The translations under genes were made by a program, and so were the position numbers. Under the pieces are notes generated by a model, which saw only the letters and a list, made by a program, of their open reading frames with translations, ran no database searches and was not told where the DNA came from. From contig JAAOZP010000005.1 of assembly GCA_011605725.1 (NCBI GenBank), forward strand, positions 1-59,647: a stretch of DNA of 59,647 bases, written 5' to 3'. Each line of letters opens with the position of its first letter. The stretch's first letter is position 1. Source of the stretch: Nitrososphaerota archaeon (GTDB taxonomy: Archaea; Thermoproteota; EX4484-205; JAAOZP01). Positions 43,698 through 50,998 of the stretch are shown one piece after another.

Positions 43698-44157
43698 AGG
43701 AATATTAGATGTGAGCATAATAGTCGTCATATGCTTCGATAATCCCCTTAAAGAGCATGGTATAAATTTCATTCATGATGTACTTATTCAGAAAAAACAT
43801 GTCGCTCTTCCGGTTTCGTCTATAATAGGGGCATACCACATAGCTACTAGGTACCTAAAAGTATCAAAAATCTCTGCAAAAAAAGTTCTAGTAGGTCTTT
43901 TGGTTACAAGATCTCCTGCACTGTATCCGTCAATAGCACCTGAACTAGCCATTGATGCTCTCGAGTACGCAACATACTATAATGTTGAGTCTTGGGATGG
44001 TTACTTGATATCTTTAGCAAGAAGCCTAGGAACTTCAATAATATATTCATTAGATAAAGAGCTTGCAAAAGTGAAGGAAGTATCGGTAGTTAACCCATTT
44101 CCAGAGGAAGCAGTTAAACAGTATCATGAATTCATAAAAAAAGTATTAAAGTCTTAG
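43669..44157 (+). CDS. vapC: PIN-domain ribonuclease toxin (VapC)
   Basis: The protein is about 162 aa from ATG 43669 (GTG 43663 is also in frame), overlapping the antitoxin's 3' end. PIN features: first acidic residue in ILDVSIIVV, a central helix VLVGLLVTRSPAL, VESWDGYLISLARSLG with the third acidic residue, and IIYSLDKELAKV with the fourth. The first strand is less typical than I-L-D-T-S/N. PIN toxins cleave RNA with Mg/Mn. The pair is bracketed by GCGCGC copies at 43212 and 44186. Confidence 0.8.
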   Translation: MLKGNLAYPEGILDVSIIVVICFDNPLKEHGINFIHDVLIQKKHVALPVSSIIGAYHIATRYLKVSKISAKKVLVGLLVTRSPALYPSIAPELAIDALEYATYYNVESWDGYLISLARSLGTSIIYSLDKELAKVKEVSVVNPFPEEAVKQYHEFIKKVLKS

Positions 44158-44172
44158 AAGCCTTTGATGTCA

Positions 44173-44195
44173 GATTAAGCGCGTAAGCGCGCGCT
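44173..44195. repeat. Double GCGCG motif after the VapBC-like pair
   Basis: AAGCGCGTAAGCGCGCGCT: a partial copy followed at once by the perfect decamer AGCGCGCGCT (44186-44195), 15-35 nt after the vapC stop. With 43212-43223 it brackets the toxin-antitoxin pair. Confidence 0.6.
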
Positions 44196-44222
44196 AAACA
44201 AATCCAAGCATGCCTGTGAACG

Positions 44223-44324
44223 TTAAGCAAGCACTTGCTTTGAGAGCTTGGCTTCTGTCCCAGCCAACTTGGACTGAGCATTGTCTAAATCTCTCTGCAA
44301 GTCCTCCATCTGCCTTTGCAGCAT
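44223..44324 (-). pseudogene. Coiled-coil fragment
   Basis: Thirty-three codons from ATG 44324: MLQRQMEDLQRDLDNAQ followed by SKLAGTEAKLSKQVLA. It has regular heptads of a coiled coil. The frame is open further upstream, but that part is not protein-like and overlaps the promoter of the DUF5678-like remnant. Probably the tail of a lost gene, or a very short peptide. Confidence 0.3.
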
Positions 44325-44405
44325 GGGCACGGTGTTCCTACAACCTTTTAATTCTTCCTTCGGGTGGACAAGACTTATAAAGAACCCGTTGTACCTAAAA
44401 ACGGA

Positions 44406-44629
44406 ATGTCTGAAATAACTTATGAGAGCCCAGCGATAACGATGAAAGACTACGAAAAGTATAGGGGCAAACATGTTGTAATTTCAAGGATGAAATAATA
44501 TCTGAAGGCTCGAGCTCGGTCGAGGCTGTGGCGAAAGCCTTGGAAAAACATCCTGAGCTCAAAACTGAAGACCTGGAGATAACATACATACCTTTTGAGG
44601 AAACATTAATCCTTGAAGTTTACATTTAA
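44406..44629 (+). pseudogene. DUF5678-like small protein with frameshift
   Basis: ATG 44406 has a good TATA (ACTTATAAAG, about 44369-44378) 27-30 nt upstream. The first frame gives MSEITYESPAITMKDYEKY then RGKHVVISRMK and stops. The -1 frame continues with DEIISEGSSSVEAVAKALEK, HPELKTEDLEITYIPFEE and TLILEVYI to TAA 44627. Joined, they match the archaeal DUF5678 pattern (E-K-Y-R-G-K-x-V-x-I followed by E-x-I-x-S-E-G). One frameshift breaks the gene near 44475. A sequencing error is possible. Confidence 0.6.
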
Positions 44630-44687
44630 GTATAGAAGAGAGGAAGCCAAGAAGAGGATCATCTATAGGCCAATTGTAGCGCGCACT
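44613..44687 (+). pseudogene. Truncated gene start, retropepsin-like partner of DUF5678
   Basis: From TTG 44613, overlapping the end of the DUF5678-like gene, the frame reads LKFTFKYRREEAKKRIIYRPIV and then enters the motif AGCGCGCACT. Archaeal DUF5678 genes are often followed by a short aspartyl-protease-like gene starting K-F-x-F-K-Y...R-P-I-I-P. Similarity stops exactly at the motif. The frame stays open to 44900 but becomes atypical. I read this as a deletion or rearrangement end point. Confidence 0.45.
44678..44687. repeat. AGCGCGCACT motif copy at a gene breakpoint
   Basis: Identical decamer to 3729 and 11761; it sits where the retropepsin-like start loses similarity. Confidence 0.6.
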
Positions 44688-44726
44688 TCCGCCTGGGAAG
44701 CCCTCTATGCGCAATATGTTGTTGCT

Positions 44727-44736
44727 AGCGTGCGCT
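44727..44736. repeat. AGCGTGCGCT motif copy
   Basis: Identical to the copy at 9819-9828, 49 bp after the previous copy. The 44688-44998 stretch holds no gene I can support. Confidence 0.6.
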
Positions 44737-44824
44737 ATCATATCCTAAAAACCTTTCTTTTAACAGAACCCTTATCAACATTTATACTCACGCGCTGCTA
44801 TAAATTAGTGGCATTTAATTTTTT

Positions 44825-44847
44825 GGCGCGTGCTTTAGCGCGCGGCT
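44825..44847. repeat. Two adjacent GCGCG motif copies
   Basis: GGCGCGTGCT (44825-44834) is followed after two bases by AGCGCGCGGCT (44837-44847). The 44.17-44.85 kb region is the densest cluster of the motif in the window. Confidence 0.55.
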
Positions 44848-44979
44848 CCCTCTGCAAGGGATGTAGAAACCGGCTTTCAATCAGGAGCAAAAAGGAGTAA
44901 TGATGCTTTCTCGGTGCACAGTAGACTTATGTAGTGGTATGAGCAAAAATGGAGAAACAACCCTTCCAGTGTTCAGCGA

Positions 44980-45005
44980 GCATTAGGGACGTTAATCCCT
45001 AATGC
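44980..45005 (-). terminator. Perfect 10-bp hairpin at the GH5-like stop codon
   Basis: GCATTAGGGA, a 6-nt loop (CGTTAA), then TCCCTAATGC: a perfect 10-bp stem that includes the stop codon (44999-45001) of the minus-strand GH5-like gene. No long T-run follows, so it may be a transcript-stabilising or processing hairpin rather than an intrinsic terminator. Confidence 0.5.
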
Positions 45006-45994
45006 TTCTCCTGCTCTTCAGCTGCTTGGCGAAGTAACTCGACCTCCATCGGGTCAAATGGTGTACCATCAGGATTAAGAAGATCGTGCTGCCAGACTTT
45101 TGGTGGCGGATCACCAGGCTTAGAAGACCAGTCTAGATGAGTCTGGGTTTTACCTCTAACCAAGCCCCAGAAATACCAGCCAATCCGGTGCTGAAAGAAT
45201 ATGGGCAGTAATGCTGAAAAAGTATTGCCTACTTGTCGCCGTAAAAACTCTGTGCAAACCATTGGGCGTTTCGACTTGTTCACGCGCTCTTTCAGGAAGT
45301 CGATTTTTGCCAGGACGCGGTCAGGTGGTTCATAAGCATGAAAGGAGATGAAGTCGGACAGCTGAGCGAGCCGCTGATGCATCTTGTCTTCGAAGTTTGA
45401 CCATAGACCGGTGGTTAAAAATTGTGTAGGAGAGGCTTCTCGTGCCCATCTGAAGGCTGCTTCCACCAACGGCAAACTTTTCACACCCATGCCTGAATTA
45501 CCGGGTTCGTTGTAAAGGTCCCAAGCAATCACCCGTTCGTCTCTGGCGAAACTGCCAACAACATCCTTAACATACTCTTCAAGTCCCCGCCACGCGGTTC
45601 TGTCTAGGACGCGAGATCGGCCTGGGCTGGCTACCCAGCGGCTGTTGTGCACACCGGGTATAGGCGGCTCCTGGGGCCCCAGCTTAGGCTCTTGATTCCA
45701 GCAGTCGTCAAATAATACTAGCATCACGCTAATTTTATGCGTGTCGGCAATGCTTAAAAATCGGTTCAATCGGCTCCTGAACCCCTGCGGATCTGCCTCC
45801 CAGACCATATAGTGTAGGAATACGCGGATGCTGTTTAAACGGATTCGTTCTGCCCAGCCTAATTCTTCATCTATCGTTTGCTCATCAAAGGTTTCCGCCT
45901 GCCACATTTCAATCGTATTTACGGCAGTGCGAGGAATATAGTTGCAGCCTCGTATTAAACCAAGCTTACGATAGCTCTCCATTATAAATCTCAA
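44999..45994 (-). CDS. GH5-like cellulase-family glycosyl hydrolase
   Basis: The 331-aa TIM-barrel protein begins GLIRGCNYIPRTAVNTIEMW. The acid/base is E163 in AWDLYNEPGNSG, the nucleophile probably E249 in MVCTEFLRR. LNSIRVFLHYMVWEAD is the conserved second-strand region. Clan GH-A members cleave beta-linked glucans, mannans or related sugars. No signal peptide. It overlaps the upstream 851-aa gene by 4 nt. Wording and base use (many CGN Arg codons, higher G+C) look more bacterial than its neighbours, so transfer is likely. Substrate unknown. Confidence 0.8.
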   Translation of the reverse strand: MRFIMESYRKLGLIRGCNYIPRTAVNTIEMWQAETFDEQTIDEELGWAERIRLNSIRVFLHYMVWEADPQGFRSRLNRFLSIADTHKISVMLVLFDDCWNQEPKLGPQEPPIPGVHNSRWVASPGRSRVLDRTAWRGLEEYVKDVVGSFARDERVIAWDLYNEPGNSGMGVKSLPLVEAAFRWAREASPTQFLTTGLWSNFEDKMHQRLAQLSDFISFHAYEPPDRVLAKIDFLKERVNKSKRPMVCTEFLRRQVGNTFSALLPIFFQHRIGWYFWGLVRGKTQTHLDWSSKPGDPPPKVWQHDLLNPDGTPFDPMEVELLRQAAEEQEKH

Positions 45995-48546
45995 TATATG
46001 GAGAAGGTTTTCTTAAAAGACTTTAAGGCATCTTCAAAAGTACCCTTGAAACCGTAAAGGTAATAGCTGAAGTAGGTGGTTGTGCCCGTGTTAACCCTTA
46101 TCCAGGGCTGGATCTCAATGTAGGAGTAGTGTGAATCACCGTTCTCCGGAGTGTTCATCCAGATATGGGTTAGGAACGGGGTTTTCGAATCATAAGCCAT
46201 TATGAGTCCAAGCTTCTCCTGCTCATCGTAGCATGCAATCCAGTCCTCCTCGAGGAAAAGCCTTTTACCGTAAAGCCTGCCCCTATATCTTTCCTTGAGA
46301 ATACCGTTTTTAGAGGGATAGTAGATCACGTGGCTAGCGTCAACATTGTTCCCAAGCCTGATTAAAGGGTTGACGCCGATCACGTTAAGCTCAGGGTTGA
46401 CGAAGTCCGCCTCATACCTCACCTCTAGCAGAGTCGTGCCTCCGAAAAGCTTGAATGTCTTCTTTAAAAGGTTCCCGTTCATATCTGCCTCTGCAGAAAC
46501 TACTGCACTATCCCCCTCCTTCTTCACCACCTTAATGTTGAAGTTTTCATGTCCCTCGACGGTCGGCTGCTGTATGAATTCCTCTAAGCCTCCGAACGGG
46601 TAGAATCTTCTCTTCCTGCCTGAAACCCTCCAGTCCTCAGGCTTCTTCGGGTATAGTTTGAACAGCAGGTCTGCCTCCAGCCTCTTCAACCTGTACTGCA
46701 ACAGCCTTCCCCCTGGAGAGATTACTTTAGCCACCACGTGCTCGTTTTCAAGCACTGCTTCCTCAAGACCGTCTTCGTCGAAATCCCCCTTATACGCTAC
46801 GGCTCTTCCTTCAAAGTTTTCCACCAGAAGCCTGCAGGCTGTTTTCCCAGTGGAGAAAACCAGGTTCACCAAGTATTCTCCAGTCTTCAGGTCGAGTGGA
46901 ACCATGGTTTTAAAAGGCTTATGCAGAGGAGCCTGGATTCCTACGGATTCTTCGAAAACCATGCTTCCCCTGTGGGAAACACTTACTTTCAAATCGGCTT
47001 TCTCAACACCGGTATTGTTCCACACGGTCACCGGTATTTCCACACGGCCCTCTGAAACCAGAAGCGGGAAAGTGGAAACCATGGGCGGTGCTTCAAAGAA
47101 GCAAAGGCTCCTCCAGCAGCCTTCTTTCGAAGAGAATTCTACGAGCAACAGGCCGTAAGACCCGTTTAACTCTTCAGACGCAGATATTTCGAGAACAATG
47201 TTTTTCTTCTCACCCTTGTCGAGACGCATAGTCATGCTGTTCGGCTGAACAACCCTGATGCCACGGCTCGCCTTGACTTGAAGAACCCCTTCTAAAGGCT
47301 TCTCAGCCTTATTAATCATTGAAACCATGAGGCTCAGCCCATCCAGCTTCGAGGAAAGCGAGAAGCATGTTCCGTAAACCCGGCGTAGATACTGCTTGTC
47401 GGCGAGAAGAATCCTCACCAGGTTTACGAGCATTGAAGGACCCACTGTCTTCCCGTCTTCAAACACTCCAACAGCTTTCCGAGAAAGAATCGTTTTCACA
47501 ATTCTCTCCTTAGATTGTAGTTTATGATCCTCCTTGTCGACGAACAACCAGATGGAGGGAGGTGCCTCCCCCCATTCCAAATGGTGTGGAATAATTAAGA
47601 AGGGTGTTTCCAGCTCCTCAAGATACTCGCTATTACCCTCGTGAAAAACATAGCCGTCTAAATGGTTCTTCAACATGTCAACATCGGAATCCAGAAGATT
47701 GTTGAACACTCCGAAAAGCATTTTCCCCGGCTTCTTCACACTGCACGCGTCAGCAGCATCTGAGGACTGGGGGTCAGGATACTCATCCCAGTCAACCATG
47801 AGACACTTACCGTCGCCAGTAAACTGGCCTGAGAAAACAGTGAAATCAAGGCCAAGCTCCTCTATCTTCGGAGTCAACTCCTTAACCGTTAAATCCTCAC
47901 CCGGGCCAACGATGAAAACCCATTTGCAGCCCAGCTTAAGAGCATCCGCCATTATTTTACCCGGGTGCCTAGGCAGAGGGGTCACCGTATATCTTCCGCT
48001 AGTGTGGAAGGGCCATCCCTTCCATATTTCATGCGTGTCCAAAACCTTTTTACCCTGGTCAAGCAACTCTAGAATTCTTCTCGAAACCGCAATACTCCTA
48101 GAGGCAATAATCATCACAGTATTTTGACTCGGATGCTGGCGGAGATAGAGGAGGAAAACATCCTTGCCGCAATGCTCCTCCGGAACTTCCTGTTTAAGCG
48201 TTGCCCAGAGATGCGCGTTAAAATCGAGGAGAACAATCAGGTTGGATTCAGCAGCTTCCTTCTGAAACTCCTCCGGAGAAGGGTTGGAGACTACTTTGAA
48301 ACCCTCCAGCCTCACAAATCTCTCGAAAAACCCTTCCTTCATCCAGAATTTTCCGAAACCTTTTAGAGAACTATTCCTGTTCTCAATGTTCTTCACCTTC
48401 GCATCAAGATCCTCAAAGCAGAAGTCTATCCCAAGATATGAGGCTGAAACCCATTTTTTACTCATCCATTCGCGAGAGAATCCTTGAAACTCATCCTCGG
48501 TAAGCGTAAAATCACGCAAACAGTTTTCAGAGGCTTCGCCATGCAT
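45991..48546 (-). CDS. Large protein with C-terminal galactose-mutarotase-like domain
   Basis: The 851-aa protein has no signal peptide. Residues ~1-400 are mixed alpha/beta with segments such as NTVMIIASRSIAVSRRILELL and GCKWVFIVGPGEDLTVKEL, suggesting Rossmann-like or barrel units. Residues ~400-570 form immunoglobulin-like strands. ~570-850 match a mutarotase-like beta-sandwich (VLENEHVVAKVISPGGRLLQYRL; NTGTTTYFSYYLYGFKG), as found in many glycosidases. It is translationally coupled to the GH5-like gene. I do not recognise a described family; it may be a carbohydrate-active enzyme. Confidence 0.55.
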   Translation of the reverse strand: MHGEASENCLRDFTLTEDEFQGFSREWMSKKWVSASYLGIDFCFEDLDAKVKNIENRNSSLKGFGKFWMKEGFFERFVRLEGFKVVSNPSPEEFQKEAAESNLIVLLDFNAHLWATLKQEVPEEHCGKDVFLLYLRQHPSQNTVMIIASRSIAVSRRILELLDQGKKVLDTHEIWKGWPFHTSGRYTVTPLPRHPGKIMADALKLGCKWVFIVGPGEDLTVKELTPKIEELGLDFTVFSGQFTGDGKCLMVDWDEYPDPQSSDAADACSVKKPGKMLFGVFNNLLDSDVDMLKNHLDGYVFHEGNSEYLEELETPFLIIPHHLEWGEAPPSIWLFVDKEDHKLQSKERIVKTILSRKAVGVFEDGKTVGPSMLVNLVRILLADKQYLRRVYGTCFSLSSKLDGLSLMVSMINKAEKPLEGVLQVKASRGIRVVQPNSMTMRLDKGEKKNIVLEISASEELNGSYGLLLVEFSSKEGCWRSLCFFEAPPMVSTFPLLVSEGRVEIPVTVWNNTGVEKADLKVSVSHRGSMVFEESVGIQAPLHKPFKTMVPLDLKTGEYLVNLVFSTGKTACRLLVENFEGRAVAYKGDFDEDGLEEAVLENEHVVAKVISPGGRLLQYRLKRLEADLLFKLYPKKPEDWRVSGRKRRFYPFGGLEEFIQQPTVEGHENFNIKVVKKEGDSAVVSAEADMNGNLLKKTFKLFGGTTLLEVRYEADFVNPELNVIGVNPLIRLGNNVDASHVIYYPSKNGILKERYRGRLYGKRLFLEEDWIACYDEQEKLGLIMAYDSKTPFLTHIWMNTPENGDSHYSYIEIQPWIRVNTGTTTYFSYYLYGFKGTFEDALKSFKKTFSIY

Positions 48547-48731
48547 TTTAAAGATACCGCTTGCTTAAGTAAAATATAAGGTTTTAAAGATAATAAGGTA
48601 ACGTGTAATTTTTACTGTCTATCGCTTCCTTACTCTATCATTCCAGCTGTATGCTTGACAGCATATTGTTTCTAACCGGCTTATGGTGAGCCGTACGGAA
48701 AGGGGATGCGTGTTGCTAGACACTGTATAAA

Positions 48732-48747
48732 TGTACACGTTTGTACA
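48732..48747. promoter_or_regulatory. Tandem TGTACA palindromes upstream of the dehydrogenase
   Basis: TGTACA-CGTT-TGTACA, two self-complementary hexamers 4 bp apart, just upstream of a TATA-like GATTTAAGA (about 48752-48760). Position and symmetry suit an operator for the D-2-hydroxyacid dehydrogenase gene. Otherwise 48547-48805 shows only the divergent promoter of the 851-aa gene. Confidence 0.4.
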
Positions 48748-48805
48748 GCAAGATTTAAGAACCTTCTTCTAGGGCGCATGGAAAAGTGTATGGAGCGCTG
48801 GAGAA

Positions 48806-49741
48806 ATGGTGGAGAGTAAGCCTAAGGTCCTCGTGCTCGACAGCTTCGACCAAGAGTTTTTCGAAAGGCTAGAAAAATACTGCGAGGTTCTGAATGAAAC
48901 CCGTATGGATGAGGCTGAAATACTTATAGTCAGGAGTAACACTAGGGTTGACAGACAGTTCATATCCCGGCTTCCGAACCTTAAGCTTGTCGTGACTGCT
49001 ACTCATGGGGAGGACCATATTGACAAGCAGGCTCTGGCGGAGCGTGGAATACCCTACAGGACTGCTCCTGTTCAAAGCTATGATGTTGCGCAGAGCGTGA
49101 TGGCTTATGTTTTCGCGTTCGCCACCAACATGGTTACCGCGGACAGGTCTATGAAGAGGGGCGAGTGGAGAAAGAAGGAGCTCGTAGGATTCAGGGTGGA
49201 GGGTAAAACACTTGGAATAATAGGTTATGGGCGCATAGGGAGGGAGGTTGCTAGACAGGCTTTAGCGAACGGCTTGAAAGTAATCGTTTACGAGAAGGAT
49301 GCTAAGGCTAGGCTGGAGAATAGGCTTCCCGTAAGGTTTGCTGAAACCCTTGAAGAACTTCTTTCAAGCTCCGACATAATCACTATACATGTCCCCTTAA
49401 CGGAGGAAACGAAAGGAATGATTGGGGAGCGTGAGCTGGCGCTTGTTAAGGACGGTGCCTACCTGATAAACACTGCCAGAGGAGGTATCGTGGATGAGCA
49501 GGCATTGTTGAAAGCATTAGAAACCAATAAACTTGCAGGTGCAGCTTTAGATGTTTTCTATCACCAGCCACCCTTGCTGAACAATTCCTCCGAGAAGCTT
49601 GCTCGCCACGAGAAAGTTATCGCATCACCACACAGCATTGCTCAAACCACTGAAGCTCTCAGAGAGAAAGGGGAGAGGGTGCTCCAAATCATCAAGGAAT
49701 ACGTGATGAAAACCAGTGAGCCTTTCAACGCATATTTTTAA
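48806..49741 (+). CDS. D-2-hydroxyacid dehydrogenase (phosphoglycerate dehydrogenase-like)
   Basis: The 311-aa protein has the NAD-binding motif GIIGYGRIGREVAR (G140-x-G-x-x-G145), ITIHVPLTEETKGMIG and NTARGGIVDEQALL with the catalytic Arg. The late catalytic His lies in SPHSIAQTTEA. No C-terminal ACT or regulatory domain, so a short SerA-like or glyoxylate/hydroxypyruvate reductase-like enzyme. It reduces 2-ketoacids or oxidises D-2-hydroxyacids. It may feed serine for the downstream sulfur-amino-acid block, but no direct link is visible. Confidence 0.9.
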   Translation: MVESKPKVLVLDSFDQEFFERLEKYCEVLNETRMDEAEILIVRSNTRVDRQFISRLPNLKLVVTATHGEDHIDKQALAERGIPYRTAPVQSYDVAQSVMAYVFAFATNMVTADRSMKRGEWRKKELVGFRVEGKTLGIIGYGRIGREVARQALANGLKVIVYEKDAKARLENRLPVRFAETLEELLSSSDIITIHVPLTEETKGMIGERELALVKDGAYLINTARGGIVDEQALLKALETNKLAGAALDVFYHQPPLLNNSSEKLARHEKVIASPHSIAQTTEALREKGERVLQIIKEYVMKTSEPFNAYF

Positions 49742-49790
49742 TGGCTTTATTGCCCTTAGTTGCTAGCCTAATCATCTTTAATAGTCTCCC

Positions 49791-50096
49791 CTAACCCTTC
49801 CAAAGCCCCAGCAATAATCCAATGAGGAAGGTTGCAGAGGAGTATGGTAATACATTCTGGAGACTGCCGCCCAAGTCGATTATCTTTGGCAGAAACTCCA
49901 TAGCCTTGTCGAAAACATCTTGAAAAGTGAGGCTCACGTACCCTGTGGCTATCAGGACTACGACCAGTATCATGAGAACCAGTATCAGCGTAATGGCACG
50001 CTTAATCATGAGGCCCACTAAAAGTCCAATAATAAAGGGAACAACGATCGGAACTATCCATGCAAACTCAGGTGGGATGGTCACGACAGACCCCAT
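49791..50096 (-). CDS. Small membrane protein, FUN14-like
   Basis: This 101-aa protein has three hydrophobic segments: WIVPIVVPFIIGLLVGLMIK, ITLILVLMILVVVLIATGYV and ATFLIGLLLGLWKG. It has the size and Gly-rich helix pattern (F-I-I-G-L-L-V-G) of short archaeal FUN14-family proteins. No catalytic motif. It lies after the UPF0280 gene with a 110-bp gap and is not obviously in its operon. Function unknown. Confidence 0.5.
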   Translation of the reverse strand: MGSVVTIPPEFAWIVPIVVPFIIGLLVGLMIKRAITLILVLMILVVVLIATGYVSLTFQDVFDKAMEFLPKIIDLGGSLQNVLPYSSATFLIGLLLGLWKG

Positions 50097-50206
50097 GAAA
50101 CGAGGCTTAAACCCATTTAAAAAGTTTATGTCACACCTAGTTTTCTGACCAGCCTGAATGTCCTGCAGCTAATAGCCTATGCTTCTCATCATTTCTACAT
50201 TCCTAA

Positions 50207-50998
50207 TCACAGTAGCCGGAGAAAGAAGTCGTACATTGGCCCTTTAAGCATCATGCTTTCCAGCATTTCTCGGCAGCTTGCCTTAAGCACAATCGGTTTA
50301 ACACTACCTCCGAAACTGAGAAGCTCGCCAGAGTATATGATGCATCCTTTAACCCCCTTTATTGAAAGAGCCAGCTTCACAGCCTCTTCCAAGGACTTCC
50401 TACACTCAGACTTAATCATGTTTCCTACACGCGTGGAGACAGCATCTGCAAGCGCAGCATTCTCAGCAACTACCACTGCAGCATCTGCTTCTCCGAAGGA
50501 GAGAGCATGGCTGACGCTACTTGAACTCGTAGAAACACCGATTCTGTCTTGAGAAGGGTCCAGAATAAGCCCAAGGTTAAGCTCCCTTCCGGTATACACG
50601 CCTACAACAGCCTCCCTATTCATTCTCGTCGAGATTTCCCCACCGTTTTCGACAATAGCTATTGTAGCACCCATCGTGAGCATAGCGTCTAGAACAGTGT
50701 CTGCAAGAGCCCCAGGCAGAGAGGCCATCGGTCCAACCCCTGCTTTACTGGAAGCTTCCAGAGCTACTGATACTGCAGGAGGAACCTCTCCACTCCGTTT
50801 TATGGGTTCAAGACTATATAGAAATTCCGGGTGCTTCTCAACGTAGTTCTGGACTGCTTCCCTCTCCTCGATGAACTTGGCTAAACCCTTGCTCACTATA
50901 GAAATGTTTTCCGATGCAATAAGCAGGTCAGCCTCCCTATACGTAGTTCTCAAATAGAATAGGCCGTTTCTATACGTTAATACTGGCCTAGTACTCAT
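50207..50998 (-). CDS. UPF0280 family protein, homocysteine operon
   Basis: The protein is 263 aa from ATG 50998, whose ATGA overlaps the ferredoxin stop; open sequence further upstream belongs to the previous gene's other frame. Typical UPF0280 blocks: LRTTYREADLLIAS, GVGPMASLPGALAD and IVENGGEISTRM (an ApbE-like FAD/flavinyl-transfer fold). In methanogens this family is associated with the aspartate-semialdehyde sulfurtransferase and NIL-ferredoxin pair. Its exact role there is not settled. It is the third gene of the operon controlled by the dyad at 52940. Confidence 0.85.
   Translation of the reverse strand: MSTRPVLTYRNGLFYLRTTYREADLLIASENISIVSKGLAKFIEEREAVQNYVEKHPEFLYSLEPIKRSGEVPPAVSVALEASSKAGVGPMASLPGALADTVLDAMLTMGATIAIVENGGEISTRMNREAVVGVYTGRELNLGLILDPSQDRIGVSTSSSSVSHALSFGEADAAVVVAENAALADAVSTRVGNMIKSECRKSLEEAVKLALSIKGVKGCIIYSGELLSFGGSVKPIVLKASCREMLESMMLKGPMYDFFLRLL

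Noticed and set aside
44678..44847. CRISPR-like or regularly spaced repeat array from four GCGC motif copies
   Set aside because: Spacing is irregular (49, 98 and 12 bp), units are only about 10 bp and no leader or cas gene is near.
48778..48819. 13-codon leader peptide (MEKCMERWRNGGE) before the dehydrogenase
   Set aside because: Its ATG is well placed after a TATA-like sequence, but the peptide has no attenuation-like residue runs and no second line of support.
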